A stretch of DNA of 64,000 nt from positions 22,565,036 to 22,629,035 of the forward strand of contig JAOWCC010001501.1 of NCBI GenBank assembly GCA_030867875.1, in the 5' to 3' direction. A model generated the notes under the pieces. It worked only from the letters and a program-made list of their open reading frames with translations. It made no database searches and was not told where the DNA came from. This stretch comes from Actinernus sp. WN-2022 (taxonomy: Eukaryota > Cnidaria > Anthozoa > Actiniaria > Actinernidae). Within the stretch, counting starts at the first letter, position 1. Each line of letters starts with the position of its first letter. This document shows, piece by piece, positions 43,530 to 56,800 of the stretch. The translations under genes and the position numbers were made by a program.

Positions 43530-45670
43530 TCGGGCTGCCTGTGGCAGCACCGAGTCTTAAAATGCGAGTTTTTTTTTTTTTGTTCAGTGCAACAAAATGT
43601 GACTTTTGACCCATGTACTGTATTAAATTGCAAGTTCACCACCAATCAGATTGCACTGTGCTGTCACGTAACACTCGCCAGGTTAATTTATTTACATAAT
43701 TTAATACAGTAAATCAAGATAGTCGACCCGTGAGGAAATTTCTCTCTAATTTGGAGTCCCATGTCTCAAATATAAGCACTTTAATGTTTTATTTAACTTC
43801 ACTCGTGCGAAAGCCTTCCAACAGGCTCAGGATATTTCAACTGGCGCTCTTGTTATTTATTCATGCTGAACCCGTTGTGCAATCGAAAAATATGCTTGGC
43901 TTGCTCGCTGCATATTTGAATTGTGCTGTTCGGTTTGCCGATACCAAAACTGCAAATGGTCAAGATGCTATAAATCATACCTGAAGGCTGAAGAGAAATA
44001 CATGGATATGAATATTTCAGTGTGAGTTGTGAAGAAGCTTTTTAAATACTACACGTGTGCATCGTGGTGGTTTAATCTGTTTAATTTGTCGGCGCGGTGA
44101 CGACACCAGCGAAGTTGAAGTTGAACAGAGAACCGAGTCAAATCAACTTAGTCACCATAATTTGTAAACAACCGAGTGAATTCTGTTGGCTTGCTCGCTG
44201 TACTGGTTTCTACTTTTCGCTGTACACACAGATACCGAAACTACAAACAGTAAGATGACCTGGCTGAAGAGAAACAAAGTCTGAGTTTTCTAGATACCCG
44301 TAATCGACGTATCTTGTGTGAGTTGCGACACTGTGTACATCTTGGTTATACAAATTAACGGATTCAAATTAACACTACGTTCAGACAGAGAGTTAATCTA
44401 TACCGACACTTTGATATGCCAAGGAACTGGAATATCAACACAGTACAAGGTGAGGGAAATTTAAAGTACTGCATGACTTCATTGCTGTGTTCAATTAATC
44501 TACACTGTTCCCATGTATTAAATTTCAAGCGAACTTTTCTACTTTCAACACATGGTCGCTAGACTGTACGAAATCTCCAAGAACAAATCCCTAATGTCCA
44601 AACTAACGGAAAAAACTGAAAGAGGAACTCCTTGTGAGCAATCGACGTACATATGAAGCTATATAAGTTATCATCGACTAAAACATCGAGCTGCTATGAA
44701 ACCGCTTGTGACAGTTTGTTTACGCACTTTCGTGACAAGCGAACGTTTCTACTTTCGACACGGTCGCTAAACTGTACGAAATCTCCAAGGATATATCCCT
44801 AATGTCCAAACTAAAGGGAAAAACAGAAAGAGGAAATCATTGTGACCAATCGACATACATATGAAGCTCCAGAAGTAATTATTGAATACATGAGAACCCA
44901 TAGAGAAAACCGATAATAGTGAACACATGCATTTGACGCTAGAAAGCGGTTCAGTACTCGCGGAAGTACGCAAGGTTAATTTACTAGTAGCAGTTTACTA
45001 GTTTGCACTATCGGCTGTTATGGAATGGAAACATACTTTCACAGCTTAATATGTATGTCGATTGGTCAAAAGGATATCTTGTTTAAATGCTACGGTCCTT
45101 TCGGCATCAGGAAATTTTTAAACGGGAGTTTTCGTACAGTATTTCAAGCTATGCTGTAGTTACGTTTCCAAACTTTAGGACAAGAAATCTTCCATAGAAC
45201 GTTCAAATTTTTTTACAGCTGAGAACTGTATTATTAAACATAAGAAATAAAACAATGGTGCCATTTGAAGAATTATATCATGTCAAAAGTGCAAACGAAG
45301 AAATATATATCTACGGACGCGAGCAGCTCGATCGTTTCACTTTGGTCAAATTCGGACTGTTTATGACTGGAACCTGCAGTTTTACCGGACCTGCAGACTA
45401 AATTGTAAACGTGTGTTGCATGAATAAGTAGTGTTTACAGTAAAAGATCAACTACTTAATTTACATACGAGAAAACTAAAATATTAAATTACATACATGT
45501 ACATATACTAGGGGAGCAGAGAACGAAAGTCACCGCGCTACCGGCCACTCCTAAAGACTGCTGATAATTCTTCCCTTTGGTTATTACTAAGAGGATTTCA
45601 AATGAAAGTGTATTTCATCTTCAATCTCATGTGGCCCGAGTGAAAGCCCAGATGGGCTCTTGTCTATGTT
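43530..45670. other. Unresolved repeat-like block with internal duplications
   Basis: Contains two related 130-base segments: 44528-44655 and 44738-44867 share acgaaatctccaagga/aaca, atccctaatgtccaaactaa and tgaagct. Another pair is gccgataccaaaactgcaaa (43937) and agataccgaaactacaaac (44230). The left edge ctcgggctgcctgtggcagc and right edge tggcccgagtgaaagccca hint at short inverted ends. No convincing coding frame; an 84-residue frame at 43730-43984 is unsupported. Confidence 0.35.
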
Positions 45671-46190
45671 ACAATTGGTATGGTGTATTGTAATTTGATG
45701 CGCTTACACGAGAGTAGGAAACTATATAGGCTCGGTTTCAGCCGTTGGGGTGTCGTTTCTCCAAAGCCTCCCCCGAGCCTAGAAACTATATGGCCAAACC
45801 ATATTTAAAAATTAATCTATTTATATAACTGTCCTTGAAGCGTTCTATGTTTACTCTGGGCCTGGCGGTTTAAATTTTGGAATTATAGACCTTAGCGGGT
45901 GAGAGGACTGTGCTTTGTTTTTTTGAAAATACGCATGTCGCTATTTTCCAAGATGCTATAAATTGAGAACAGCTCCGAGTTGTACTTCCGTTTATAGCAC
46001 CTCTTGAGAAAGCGCTGAACCGGTACTGAGGTCGGACTCGCTTGCACTATAGACCGATAAACCGTATGTTAGTTTAGACAGGACCAAAGACTTAAAGAGG
46101 TATCTATTTCTTGTTGATTGCAGCCCTCTTTCCTTAAACATGCATTTATTTGGGCTTTACAGCGCTTCTAATTAACACGTGCAGGCTGGG
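45671..46190. other. Intergenic stretch without recognised gene
   Basis: Contains aggctcggtttcagccgttg followed by cccccgagcctagaaactat, a short imperfect inverted pair (45729-45800). No gene seen. Confidence 0.4.
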
Positions 46191-46440
46191 AAGTAATTTC
46201 CTGTTTTCAGGGTGGTTTTTCGTGGATGTCAATCATGTGTTTCTATGGCAGTCTGCACGTTTCGCTTTCGCTTAGCCATTCGAGGTGTTTTGTGATGTTC
46301 GAAAATTTTCAAGAGACTTCTCTGAAGGGGAAAACACTGAAGACAGTCAATACGTCTATTTGGGACACAGGCTTCCCAGACTCGACCTATATTTCCCGCC
46401 TTTTGGGTTACCTGTGGTATGTTTCATAAGCGATCTCGGA
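46190..46440 (+). pseudogene. Gene fragment, inverted partner of 46879-47095
   Basis: Shares aagtaatttcctgttttc, gtggatgtcaatcatgtgtt, tctatggca, ttcgaaaattttc and gaagacagtcaatacgtc with the minus strand of 46879-47095. The + frame holds SWMSIMCFYG but is disrupted after about ten residues relative to the partner. It is a decayed copy of an unidentified exon. Confidence 0.45.
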
Positions 46441-46878
46441 AGAGTTTAAATAATTGCTCCTTGTGAATTCTCTTTTCCGATTCCTACGAAATAAATCTTC
46501 AATAATAAAAGATTGATACTTAATGAAGTTGTGTGAGTGGTTTTTTGGTGATTTGGGGCCTTCTAAAGCAGTTTATTAGGATTCGTAATTTTGACCGTTG
46601 GCCGTGGCTCTAAGAAAGTTAAAGTCTGGGAAGCCTGTGTTTGGGACACCAACGATGCGTGACTGAAAATTATTCAACCCGGTGATCGGGAACTCAACTT
46701 AATCGCTGCCAGATCGGTCAGCATGACGAAGCCTTTCCTGTTTCCCAAAATCTCAAGTAAAGGGAGACCTCTCGCTAAACAAGTCATGTGAGAATTAGAA
46801 AATATCACTTCAAAATTTCAAAGACAGGGTTTTAATTACACACCTTAGATCGGATGCAATATTGTACATGAATTCAAG

Positions 46879-47088
46879 CTATATTGAAATTTGTTGACGG
46901 CTGTTTCGGGCCTCGTTCTCAATCTGTGCGATTTGCGTTTCGTCCAGGTCTGGTAGAACGATTCCAAATTCTTCGAAGACGTATTGACTGTCTTCATCGG
47001 CGAAGTTTCTTAGAAAATTTTCGAAGCTGCCTAAGTTGCCATAGAAACACATGATTGACATCCACGAAAACAGGAAATTACTTCCCAA
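46879..47088 (-). pseudogene. Unknown gene fragment with intact 69-residue frame
   Basis: Minus frame from ATG 47088: MGSNFLFSWMSIMCFYGNLG then SFENFLRNFADEDSQYVFEE and FGIVLPDLDETQIAQIENEA. The amphipathic acidic composition is protein-like, and the segment is repeated inverted at 46190-46440. I do not recognise the family. Being a repeat close to a palindrome (47116-47189), it is more likely an exon captured or left by a mobile element than a standalone gene. Confidence 0.4.
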
Positions 47089-47115
47089 CCTGCACCGTGT
47101 GAATGAGAAACCTCG

Positions 47116-47189
47116 TTCCCAGGGGTCTTTACGCGCCTAATCAAAGATGGCGTCAGTACTTTGATTAGGCGCGTAAAGATCCCTGGGAA
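47116..47189. repeat. 31-base-arm palindrome upstream of the kinesin
   Basis: ttcccaggggtctttacgcg ... cctaatcaaag (47116-47146) and its reverse complement (47159-47189) differ by one base and enclose the 12-base loop atggcgtcagta. It lies about 650 bases upstream of the kinesin ATG. Probably a tiny foldback element; a regulatory role is not shown. Confidence 0.7.
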
Positions 47190-47627
47190 TGGAGAAGCGC
47201 TGTAAAAGCCACACAGCGGTCAAACGTCTGCGCGTGCGTATTACAGTCAGTCTGGTGGGCAACCGCGCGAATTTCCCGCGCAAAATTTACCTTAAAAGTT
47301 TACAATCAGATTGGAATGTTATGCTAGGCAGCTAGAGTGAAAAATTACCACTACCCAGTATTTTCAGCTCATTATACTGTACTATGTCGGAGAGCGTGTT
47401 AAATTGCGTGGTCTGTCCTTTCTTTCTAAAAGTCAGAGCCTTACATTTAGATGGGGTGCAGACCATTCCATTCGGAGGCGGACCAGGACAAAAAATGGTT
47501 AACGGCCAAAAATATGCTCTTTTTCGTCCTCCCTGGAGTATTTCATAATTTCGTTTCTAATTCTGGTTCGTTCTGACTCAAGTCTAAACTTGCCCTCGAA
47601 AATAACACGTGACAGCCTTGATAACTT

Positions 47628-47835
47628 TGATTGGCCCAGTGGGCCCAGTGACCCCCAGTCTTATCATTCGACCAATCACATTGTAGACCCTGCAACGTGG
47701 GGAATTCAAAGAACAGTCGAATGGTTTGCGCTTTGAAGAAATTTTGAGAGTTGAGATCGAGGTTGTCCGAGAAACTAAAATATCCACTGCTTTCAGTAAT
47801 ATTCTCTTCCCATGCGACACCGAATGTAATCAATA
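47628..47835 (+). promoter_or_regulatory. Candidate kinesin core promoter: CCAAT boxes and CHR-like motif
   Basis: An ATTGG (inverted CCAAT) lies at 47630-47634 and a CCAAT at 47672-47676, followed by TTTGAA at 47732-47737 and its inverse at 47704-47709. In animals, paired CCAAT boxes bound by NF-Y plus a CHR (TTTGAA) element are the usual promoter of G2/M genes, including mitotic kinesins. Motif presence is direct; function here is inferred. An in-frame TAA at 47827-47829 upstream of the ATG supports the start codon at 47836. Confidence 0.4.
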
Positions 47836-50800
47836 ATGACTGAGCGAGATATTAATTGCATTTCTGACGGAGAAGATGAAGAAGAAGAGGAAATTATAGC
47901 CGTTGACGAAGATGATCAAAATATAAATGGCGGCGGTATACGAAAGAACTTGTTCGAAGAGTTCAGCACACTCGAAAAACCTGCCTCGGATAACACCCCA
48001 AATGATGGTCGAGAATACATGAAAGCCTACCTAAGGATTCGTCCTTTCACCGTAGAAGAGTATGATTCTAGTGAGAATCAAAAGTGTATGGAAATTGAAG
48101 GGGAGTCGGCGATCCTTCTTAACGCACCGAGGGATTCTTTTACGTTCAAAAACGAAAAGCGAGGCCGTGAAGTGACCCATCGTTTTACGTTTTCTCGCGT
48201 TTTTGGCCCCGAAACAAGCCAGAAGCAATTCTTTGATAACACTAATTTGGATTTGGTTAAAGACTTCATAGATGGACAAAACTGCCTGGTGTTTACATAT
48301 GGAGTTACGAATTCTGGAAAGGTAAGTTTATAATGCGACCCCGGGAGCCTGCCATCTTGCCCGCCAAAAATCAAAATACGAAGTAATTGGGTATTAGAAT
48401 CCTTGTGGCAAGAGTGCAGGAAAGAGTTGTATGTGTTGTCTACGAGGTTTTTGAATACAGAACTACTTTATTTGCCTTATTTTACCTGAGCATAACAACT
48501 CCAGTGGAGTTTACCAAATTATGAGTTTTCCTCAACCATGCATGTAAAAACAAAATGGCAGCTTTGGAACTAGTTCTTGTAAGTTGTGGGACAAGTTGTC
48601 GACTGTGTATTTTCCCAGGGGAACATTTGCTGTGTTCTGAATGGTTTGAAGTGATTTTTAGGGCCTGTTTTTTAGAGAAAAGTTAGCTTGGGGACCTGGG
48701 ACACTCTTCCAAGCCACTCTGGGCGAGTGAAACAACCCCCCCACCCCCAGGCCAACCACCCAGCATTATTCCCCACGGTAGAGCCAAAGAAATAAGGCAA
48801 ATGCCCCACCCCCGGGCACATCTGTATACCTTCCCGCAGTAGGAGTATTTTGAATCAGAGTGAAATGAATACAAGTCAGGCTTGGCTTTATAAAATAGTT
48901 CAAAAAAGCATTTCAAAACTAGCATTAATGGGAAATATGGCATTTAAATACACCCACAAGCTTTTGTTTGCTGCAAGTACATAGACCCATTTGAAAAATG
49001 GCGTCCAATTTAAAAAGCTATTGTCCTGGTAACGTGAACACGAGGCTAGTCAGTCCACACAAAAGCTTTTGAACGTGTAAGCGAGGCTAGTCAGTCCTAA
49101 ACAATAGTTAATTAAATTGGAAGCCATTTTTCGAATGGTTCTATACATGTAGTTGACAACAAGGGAAACCATGATCAAGGTACCGGTTTCTTTCCAATAA
49201 TTATTTTCAGTACTAGTACTGTACAATGCCCTACCATACTGTATGTCATGGAGTAGAATATACTAGAGCTTTTTAAAAACACCAAAATTAATGTTTTTCA
49301 CAACATCGACATCACCAGACTGAGAGTAAATTGGATTGAAAATGGTGGTAAAATCTTACTATAAGCCTTGGGCATGTTCTTGTCAATCAACTTTGACAGG
49401 AGGACCCTTGTTCAGTTTGACGTTTGTGGCGATTTGCACTGCTAAGTTGAACACAACATCAAATTCCACCATCCATGACTTTATGAACATCTTTTGCTTT
49501 ATTATGCTGTCTAATGCCCGACCCACAGGCCAATATATTGTTGCAAATGCCCCACTCCTGCATAACAAACCACATTGTGAACAACTTGGCTTAGGGAGTA
49601 GGGTAAAATGGTAGGGTGATCAGATATACCCTGGGGGATGAACCAACTTTTCTCCAATGATGCATGTGTCCGGTTGTTCGAAGCAACTGGTAACTTTATC
49701 CCTAGGATAACACTAAATCTGTAATCATTGTAATCTGTACAGTTTAACCTTGGGTAGTGCTTACCCTTGCTTCGAACAACCAGTTCCTGGTTCACTCTTG
49801 GAACAGATACAGATAATACATATCCATGGAACAACAAATATCATTGATACTTATTATTTTGTTCTCGGCTCATTAGTATGTATTTTACTAGAGGCTTAAT
49901 TAGCCTCAGTCAAGACTGAGGGTAAATAAAGCAATCTATCTAACCCATCAAATATTTTCTCGCACATGATTGGTTGAATGCGTCACAAGACCCAATATTT
50001 TCTCTCTGCGAGCAGGAAATATCAGTGAATACACCCCCTGTGAGCGTAATTAAGCGTGCACCAAAGAAAATATTTGAAGGATGATTTATAACAACAATCA
50101 ACCTACAATGTGCCATCGAAATATGCCCTGACACATGTACAAATGTATTTGATCTTGGACATTCTCTGATCCTCGAAGCTCACAGTTTCCCTCGAGCTTA
50201 ATGCTCTCAGGAACTGTTCTCTTCTCGGATCAGATAATGTCTGTGGACGAAATATCAGGGCATGCTGTATTTCGATGCCACAAATAGGTTATTGTATTTA
50301 TATTTCACAAGTAATTTATGAAAATGTTTTCCCTCCTTCAGACATACACTATTCAGGGTACACCCAAGGATGGTGGTGTTCTGCCGAGGACACTGGATGT
50401 CCTGTTTAACAGCATCCAAGGGAAGGAATATAACCATATGAATCTTAAACCAAGATACTTCTGTGAGGTGGTTCGGTTAGAGGAGAAACAGGAACGCATG
50501 GAGGCAGCACTCCGCAATGGCTTACTCATGTCACTCAACAAAGAGGTAGGTTAAATAACAAATTTACAGGAAGTCATCTATCACGAAGTAACAAAGTAAC
50601 TTACCCGACAAATATAGACTGCAAAATTTTTCTAAACAAAAGTTTTGAGTTATTAGTTGACACGTCTGCAGATTAATAATGACTGTATTCAAAAATTTTG
50701 AATTCTGATGGCTAATAAAGAAATGGTGCGAGTGTGTTCCCAGATCAGGCTATTTTTAGAATCAAGTTATCACGATAAAAACCAGAGCCTTGTGAACAGT

Positions 50801-53800
50801 AATTATTTGCAACAATGTACCACATGTAGTAGGCAAACTGATTACTAATGATTTATGAAAATAGATAATACCGTAAACACTGGCAGATAAGCTGCACTCG
50901 CAGATAAGCCGCACCCCGAGTTTAGAAGCTCAAATTTTGGAAAAAAAGTTTTGAAAGGAAAATCAAGATTAGAAATCTGCATCACTTTCCATGCCCTGTC
51001 GAACTTTCAACGAGATTACTCCATAGTTTTACCCATAATTTTAAATCTGAAAGTGTTGAAACTTCATGTCTAATTGCCTACACATATTAACAATAGAACT
51101 TTCCATATAGCATTTGCTTGATGGTACTTTTTCATCGAAGGTGGATTGTTAGCTAAATGTAGTCCTGAATTTCACGTCAACAAAAACATGCTTGCAGTCG
51201 CGTTCATCAAAGCTTAGTAACCACACATTTTATTGGAAGAGAGAAAACTGGACACTAGAATGCTGCCATGTGAACATAGAACAAAATTAAAACATGGAGC
51301 ACAGTGAGAAGTTTGCCTTTTCATCTGCTGTACGTGGTTATCACATCTACAAGGACATCTGGAAGTCATCTATCGGGGAGAAACTGATTGCTCATAGAGA
51401 GATGGAAAATCAATTCTACAAATTTACTGTTAAAGTACTATAAACAGCAGAAAAACAGTTGGTCATCTACTACGTGAGTACTCCGGAATAGTGTGGTATT
51501 TTCTCGCTCACGGAGGAACGTTACAGGGAAACGCCGACACTGTGGTGGAATGGAGATTCCATGTCTGGTGACATTTAGTTGTTTGAGAAAAGCGACTGAC
51601 GTTAACTGCTTAAAAGATCTTTTAACGAAGAAGATTTAACGGAAGGATCCGGAACAAGAAACAGACAACACAAACAGCTCTTTTAGGAACTACCAAGCTT
51701 GTGAAAGTGATGATAAGTGCTTCCTTTCTTTTTGTTTTGTGTAGTTTTGATCAGTCTGACTTTGTTAAAAAAAAATTTAATTTATGGTAATTTATGAACT
51801 TCTATAGAACTGATGTTCTTGCAGATAAGCCGCACCCCCGATTTGCAACGAAGATTTTGGGTAAAAAGGTGTGGCTTATCTGCCGCTGTTTACGGTAGTT
51901 ATTATTGGTATTGCATACAATGAGAAAACCTAGTTGCCATTGTGAAAAAATAAGCATTTTATCGGCCTTCTGCTTGGGGATATGGGAATTTTTTACCTTG
52001 TGTGCTCTAAAAATAGTGGTATTAATAATAATTATTAACTAAAGTCGATTAAGGTATGCAGCTATAACTGCTATGGGAATTGAGTAGCAGCTGATGTTTT
52101 GAGCGCTAGCCCTTCGTCAGAGCAAAAGAGGAAAAATAACCTGATCTGGGATTATGCTGCCTCACAGACCAAGTAGGGGAGATGAATGCTCCTTGGATAC
52201 AGTAAGATTTAATTGTGTTTGCATTTTCATCTACAGCATTTTGACCTGAACTCATTCTTACAACTTGAAGAGTCAACAAATTTGTCTAAGATTAGTATTA
52301 CTGATGAGTCTTCACTTCAGGCATCCACTAAAAGCCAAGATGGCGAAGAAGTTGGTAAGATAATTTGCATGAATTTTAAAGCATGAGACTCTCTTGGAGT
52401 ATTCTCATTTCATTTATATAGTTCAGGGCTCGAAATTGCGCCCGATACAGGCGTAAATACGCCTAGATTTTTTCGTTTTACGCCTAACGTTTCCCACTTA
52501 GGCGTAAAATTACCAATAGACTTCTGACCACTCAGCTACTAATGCACAATTATTTACGCCTAAATCTTGGAGAATTACGCCTAAAAAAATTAAGCTGGGC
52601 GTAAGATTATGCCTCGTTTTTCCCCTTAATTTCGAGCCCTGTAGTTATTATTCCTAATCTTAGATCAACACAAACACATGTGTGGTGGAATGGTTCTATA
52701 ATCAGCGATAGCCCCAGTCTACTTTATTTACTTTATATCCATGCAGCTTCCCTAAAATTAGTCAATTTGAGTGAGATCAGAATCACAATAACTAAAATTA
52801 ATAATCCCAACACTTTCCCTTATAAACAAGACGCTCATTACATATTCAACTAATCTAGTGAGATCTGATTGGCTGGCACTTGATAGCACAAACAATAGGC
52901 AGTGTTTCCTATTGATTAGGAACTAATTTCTATTTTTCTTTGTGCACTTTGCTACACTTGTTTTATACTCATCCAAAGAGAAATGACATTTTAACAATTA
53001 AGGCTGCCACAGCAAGGTTGAGGTTTCTGTCAGCTGATAGTTTGTGAGGGGTGAAATTCCCCAAGTCAACTATCACAGTCAATAGAAACCACAAGTGACA
53101 AGTCTAATATTATTCTTAGCATTTATAATATAACCCAGATAGTATGAGCACTCTGATTGGCTTATAGACTCAAAAACCTATGGTCTATTGTGCCGATAAA
53201 CACATAGTTATATCATAAAAGCAATAGACCACACATTTTGATGTGTTTACTGGCAAAATAAAGCACTTGGGATGTTGGGAGAACACTTGAAATGCTTGAA
53301 AATCATGTGCCTTCAGCTTGTGATATTCAAGCATTTCTTGTGTTCTCCCAACATCCCATTAAGTGCTTTATTTTGCCAGTAAATAGATTGAAATGTGTGG
53401 TCTATTGCTTAAAAAAACCAAGCCACAGTTCTTTACGACTGAGATGTAAATTTATATACGGAAAAACCTGTGAAAACATTGGAAAATATTAGCAAGCAGT
53501 GAATCAACTTTTTCAAATCCTCAATTGACATCTCCTGATCAAGAACGGTTTTTGTTTTGATCTAGCATTTATAATTAGCATTTATTAATTAAAAGTGATA
53601 ATGATATGTAAGACGGTGTATAAAATAGGTGTGACTATTGAGGGAATTTTAACTATAATTGCAATAGTATGTACAATTTCAGACGGTACAAGCTCGTCTG
53701 GTCCGCTCACTTCCTCCTCACTTCCTCCGACCTCATACCGTCTGAAAATTTTATATTGCAATAGTTGATATGCTATTGTGATAGTATTGCAATAGTTTTC

Positions 53801-56800
53801 AGTACTGTTCAAATCCCTTAATTTATATAAATGCCTGTTACAAAATTAATGTAGCTATATATAGGACTGGCACCTGTAGATAGAATTTGAAATAATTTTT
53901 GTGGAAGGAAATGCAATAAATGTATAATAAATTCAAACTGCTGAATGATATAAACATTTTATGACAGTCAGTCAAATCAATGACTCGGACAAGAGCATTA
54001 AAGGTTTACTTTTATTTTTCAATCAAGGCAACGGGTAAAAGTTTAGAAACTATTGATAGTTCACCAAACTATTGGTGATTGTTATCAATAGTTTGATTTA
54101 CTATTAATGGATTGCTATCGTGACCTTTCTAATTGCAATTAATCAATAGTTTGATGTATTGTTACACCCTTAGTATAAAATACACATACACCTGTACTTC
54201 AGTGTGTGATATTTCTGATAAAAATCATGAACTCCCAGGATTCATGGTATTTATTTTGATATGGTGGCTACATTGTCATAAAAGCTAAATAACGATTTCT
54301 AGCAATCTCCAGATAGGTTCATAGCATGAAAGGCTAAGTTGAAGCAAGAATTTCAGAAAACAAATGAAATACTTCAAAAATGTTTTTTTGTGTGCAAAAA
54401 ATCTTAGATTTTGGACAAAATCTAAAAACCACTGAATGTGTTTGGAAAATTATTGACTGTATGAATCTTGTGCATTCAAGCAAAACAACAGACCGCTACA
54501 TAACTTTAATCCTACTGTACCAGTCAGTGGAAACCTGCATGCTGATTGCCAGCTTCTTTCGAGAACCAATTATTATTATAATTATTAGTACATACCCGGT
54601 ATATAGATCTGCATGCAGGATTTTGGCAGGCAAAAGTTTTCCTTCCATTCATTTTTTCCTTATTTCCATTTATCTAAACAAAGGAAATCTTTATAGATTA
54701 GTGCATTGTAATGTTACATTGTATTTCTCCAGTTACTAAAATTATACAAAGTGCACAGGTTAAACACCCATATGTATTACATAACTGATATTAAGTTTGC
54801 TATTAGGGGGCGACTACTCAAAGCGGGGCCACTTAGACAACGAGAACCAATCACACTGTAGAACAAAAACAAATAATTCCAACTTTGAGTTAGTTGAAAT
54901 GCTATTGTGTAAGTTGTACTCGACAATAATTTGCTCAAATAACAGAAGTTGGAATGCTTTGTTTTCGTTCTGCAATGTGATTGGTTCTCGTTGTCTAAGT
55001 TGCCCCGCTTTCAGTAGTTGCACTGTAACTTATGTACGTATTACAACAACCATTCTACAAGAAAGCATTTTATTCCCTTGATATTTTGAATTGACAGATG
55101 AGGAAATGGAAAACTGTGGTGACGAGGATGAGTCTCGTATTACTGATGACACCACACTCAGTGTCAATGCCCAGGGACCAGTCAAATTTTCAGTATGGAT
55201 CTCATTTGCTGAAATTTACAATGAGTTAATGTTCGACCTTCTTGAGCCATGTCCAGATGGCAAGGGGAAGAAGAGAGTGACCCTAAAACTGGGAGATGAC
55301 AAGAATGGAAACCCTTATGTAAAAGGTGAAACATTTATTTATTATAATAATTAAAAGCAAGTAATTTTTCAACCCTACTACCACACCCAGATCCTGTTAT
55401 ATAATTCATTTAATGAAGTTAATACATGTATATTTTGTAGAATTTTTCAAAGTCTGATGTTTTGTGATTGGGTTGGTACTGGACTAGGGTGTTTTGCACC
55501 AGAATAGCAGTGCAAACAATTGAAAATAGGTTTAGTGCACATGTACATGTACATTGTACACCTGTCAGTCATTAATAATTTTTATTGTTTTATCAAGTAT
55601 TAGTCGATTCACATGCCTGAAAACAAGCAAAAACATTGACATGTTATTTTGACATTTTTTGGGACACTGTGAAATACAAATTGAATCCCTGTAAGGAAAA
55701 CTTGGCCTCTTGTCTGTTGCCCAGGAAAGGAAAGTGGATAAATGCTTGGTTTGCTTGTCTCTGTCACCTAAAAAAAAAGTGGTTGACTAATATCAAGTAA
55801 GCCCTATACTTGTATTACTGTTATGTTGTGCCATACAGTGTATGCTGATATCCCAGGCCTATAATTCAGTGTCAAAGATAGACTCCTTGTGGCCCCTTTG
55901 ACGAAAAAACCCAAGTAAAATCAGAGCTATATTATTGCTGCGTTATAGTTGGCTGCGTGAGGTACATGTATGGGCCAAGCGTGAAGGTGCTTATTCATTA
56001 CCCACAGGGGGGAAGCGCCTAAGGAGGGGCTGCAAGGAGTTTGAGTGTAAGACTGCAAAAGGGTGAATTAAAAATAAACTGACAATATTATTATTTAGCA
56101 ATACAGTCTGCATGTAGTCCTGCATGTTACTGCTTAATTTAAATATAAGTTAATAAAAACTTAATTGATTTAATAATAAGGGGCCACAAGTTCATTAGTA
56201 CTATGTATTATTTAGTGTCACCCTCTTTAAAGTGTATATGAAACGAAAATTAAGTTGATCTTATTTGAAAGTCCTTTCGAAATGAGGAAGGATGGCGTTT
56301 TCTGTTTGTGAATATCTCATCTCGTTCCAGAGATATTCAGGTTTTTGTAATATGTAAATTAGATTACCTGTGATGTCATGACCTTGACACAGCCTGGAGA
56401 CAAATCACAAAATAAAGAATATCTCTGAAAATAGTGGCTAAAAATAATTGATACTTTGCACATGTATGGTACTAAGGAAAATACATATCAATGTGCAAAT
56501 CATGATGTTGCCATGGAAACACTCTTGGCCCCAGGCTCATTTGACCTTGAACATAAAATAATATCTGATTGTAATTTATGACTGTTCTACAAAACAATTT
56601 TCTTTAAACCCCGCATATACAATGCCTACATTGTATGAAAATGTCTGATGCGCCTATGGCAGTAAATTGTATATTACGAAGGAGAAATCAAGGAATCTAT
56701 TTTTATCATGAAAGTGGCCTGGGGCCAAGAGTGTTTCCATGGCAATGTCATGATTTGTTGTTTATTTTCCTTAGTACCATACATGTGCAAAGTATCAAAT

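Noticed and set aside
47543..47833. 96-residue minus frame opposite the kinesin promoter
   Set aside because: It overlaps the putative promoter, has no domain and no repeat or splice support; likely chance.
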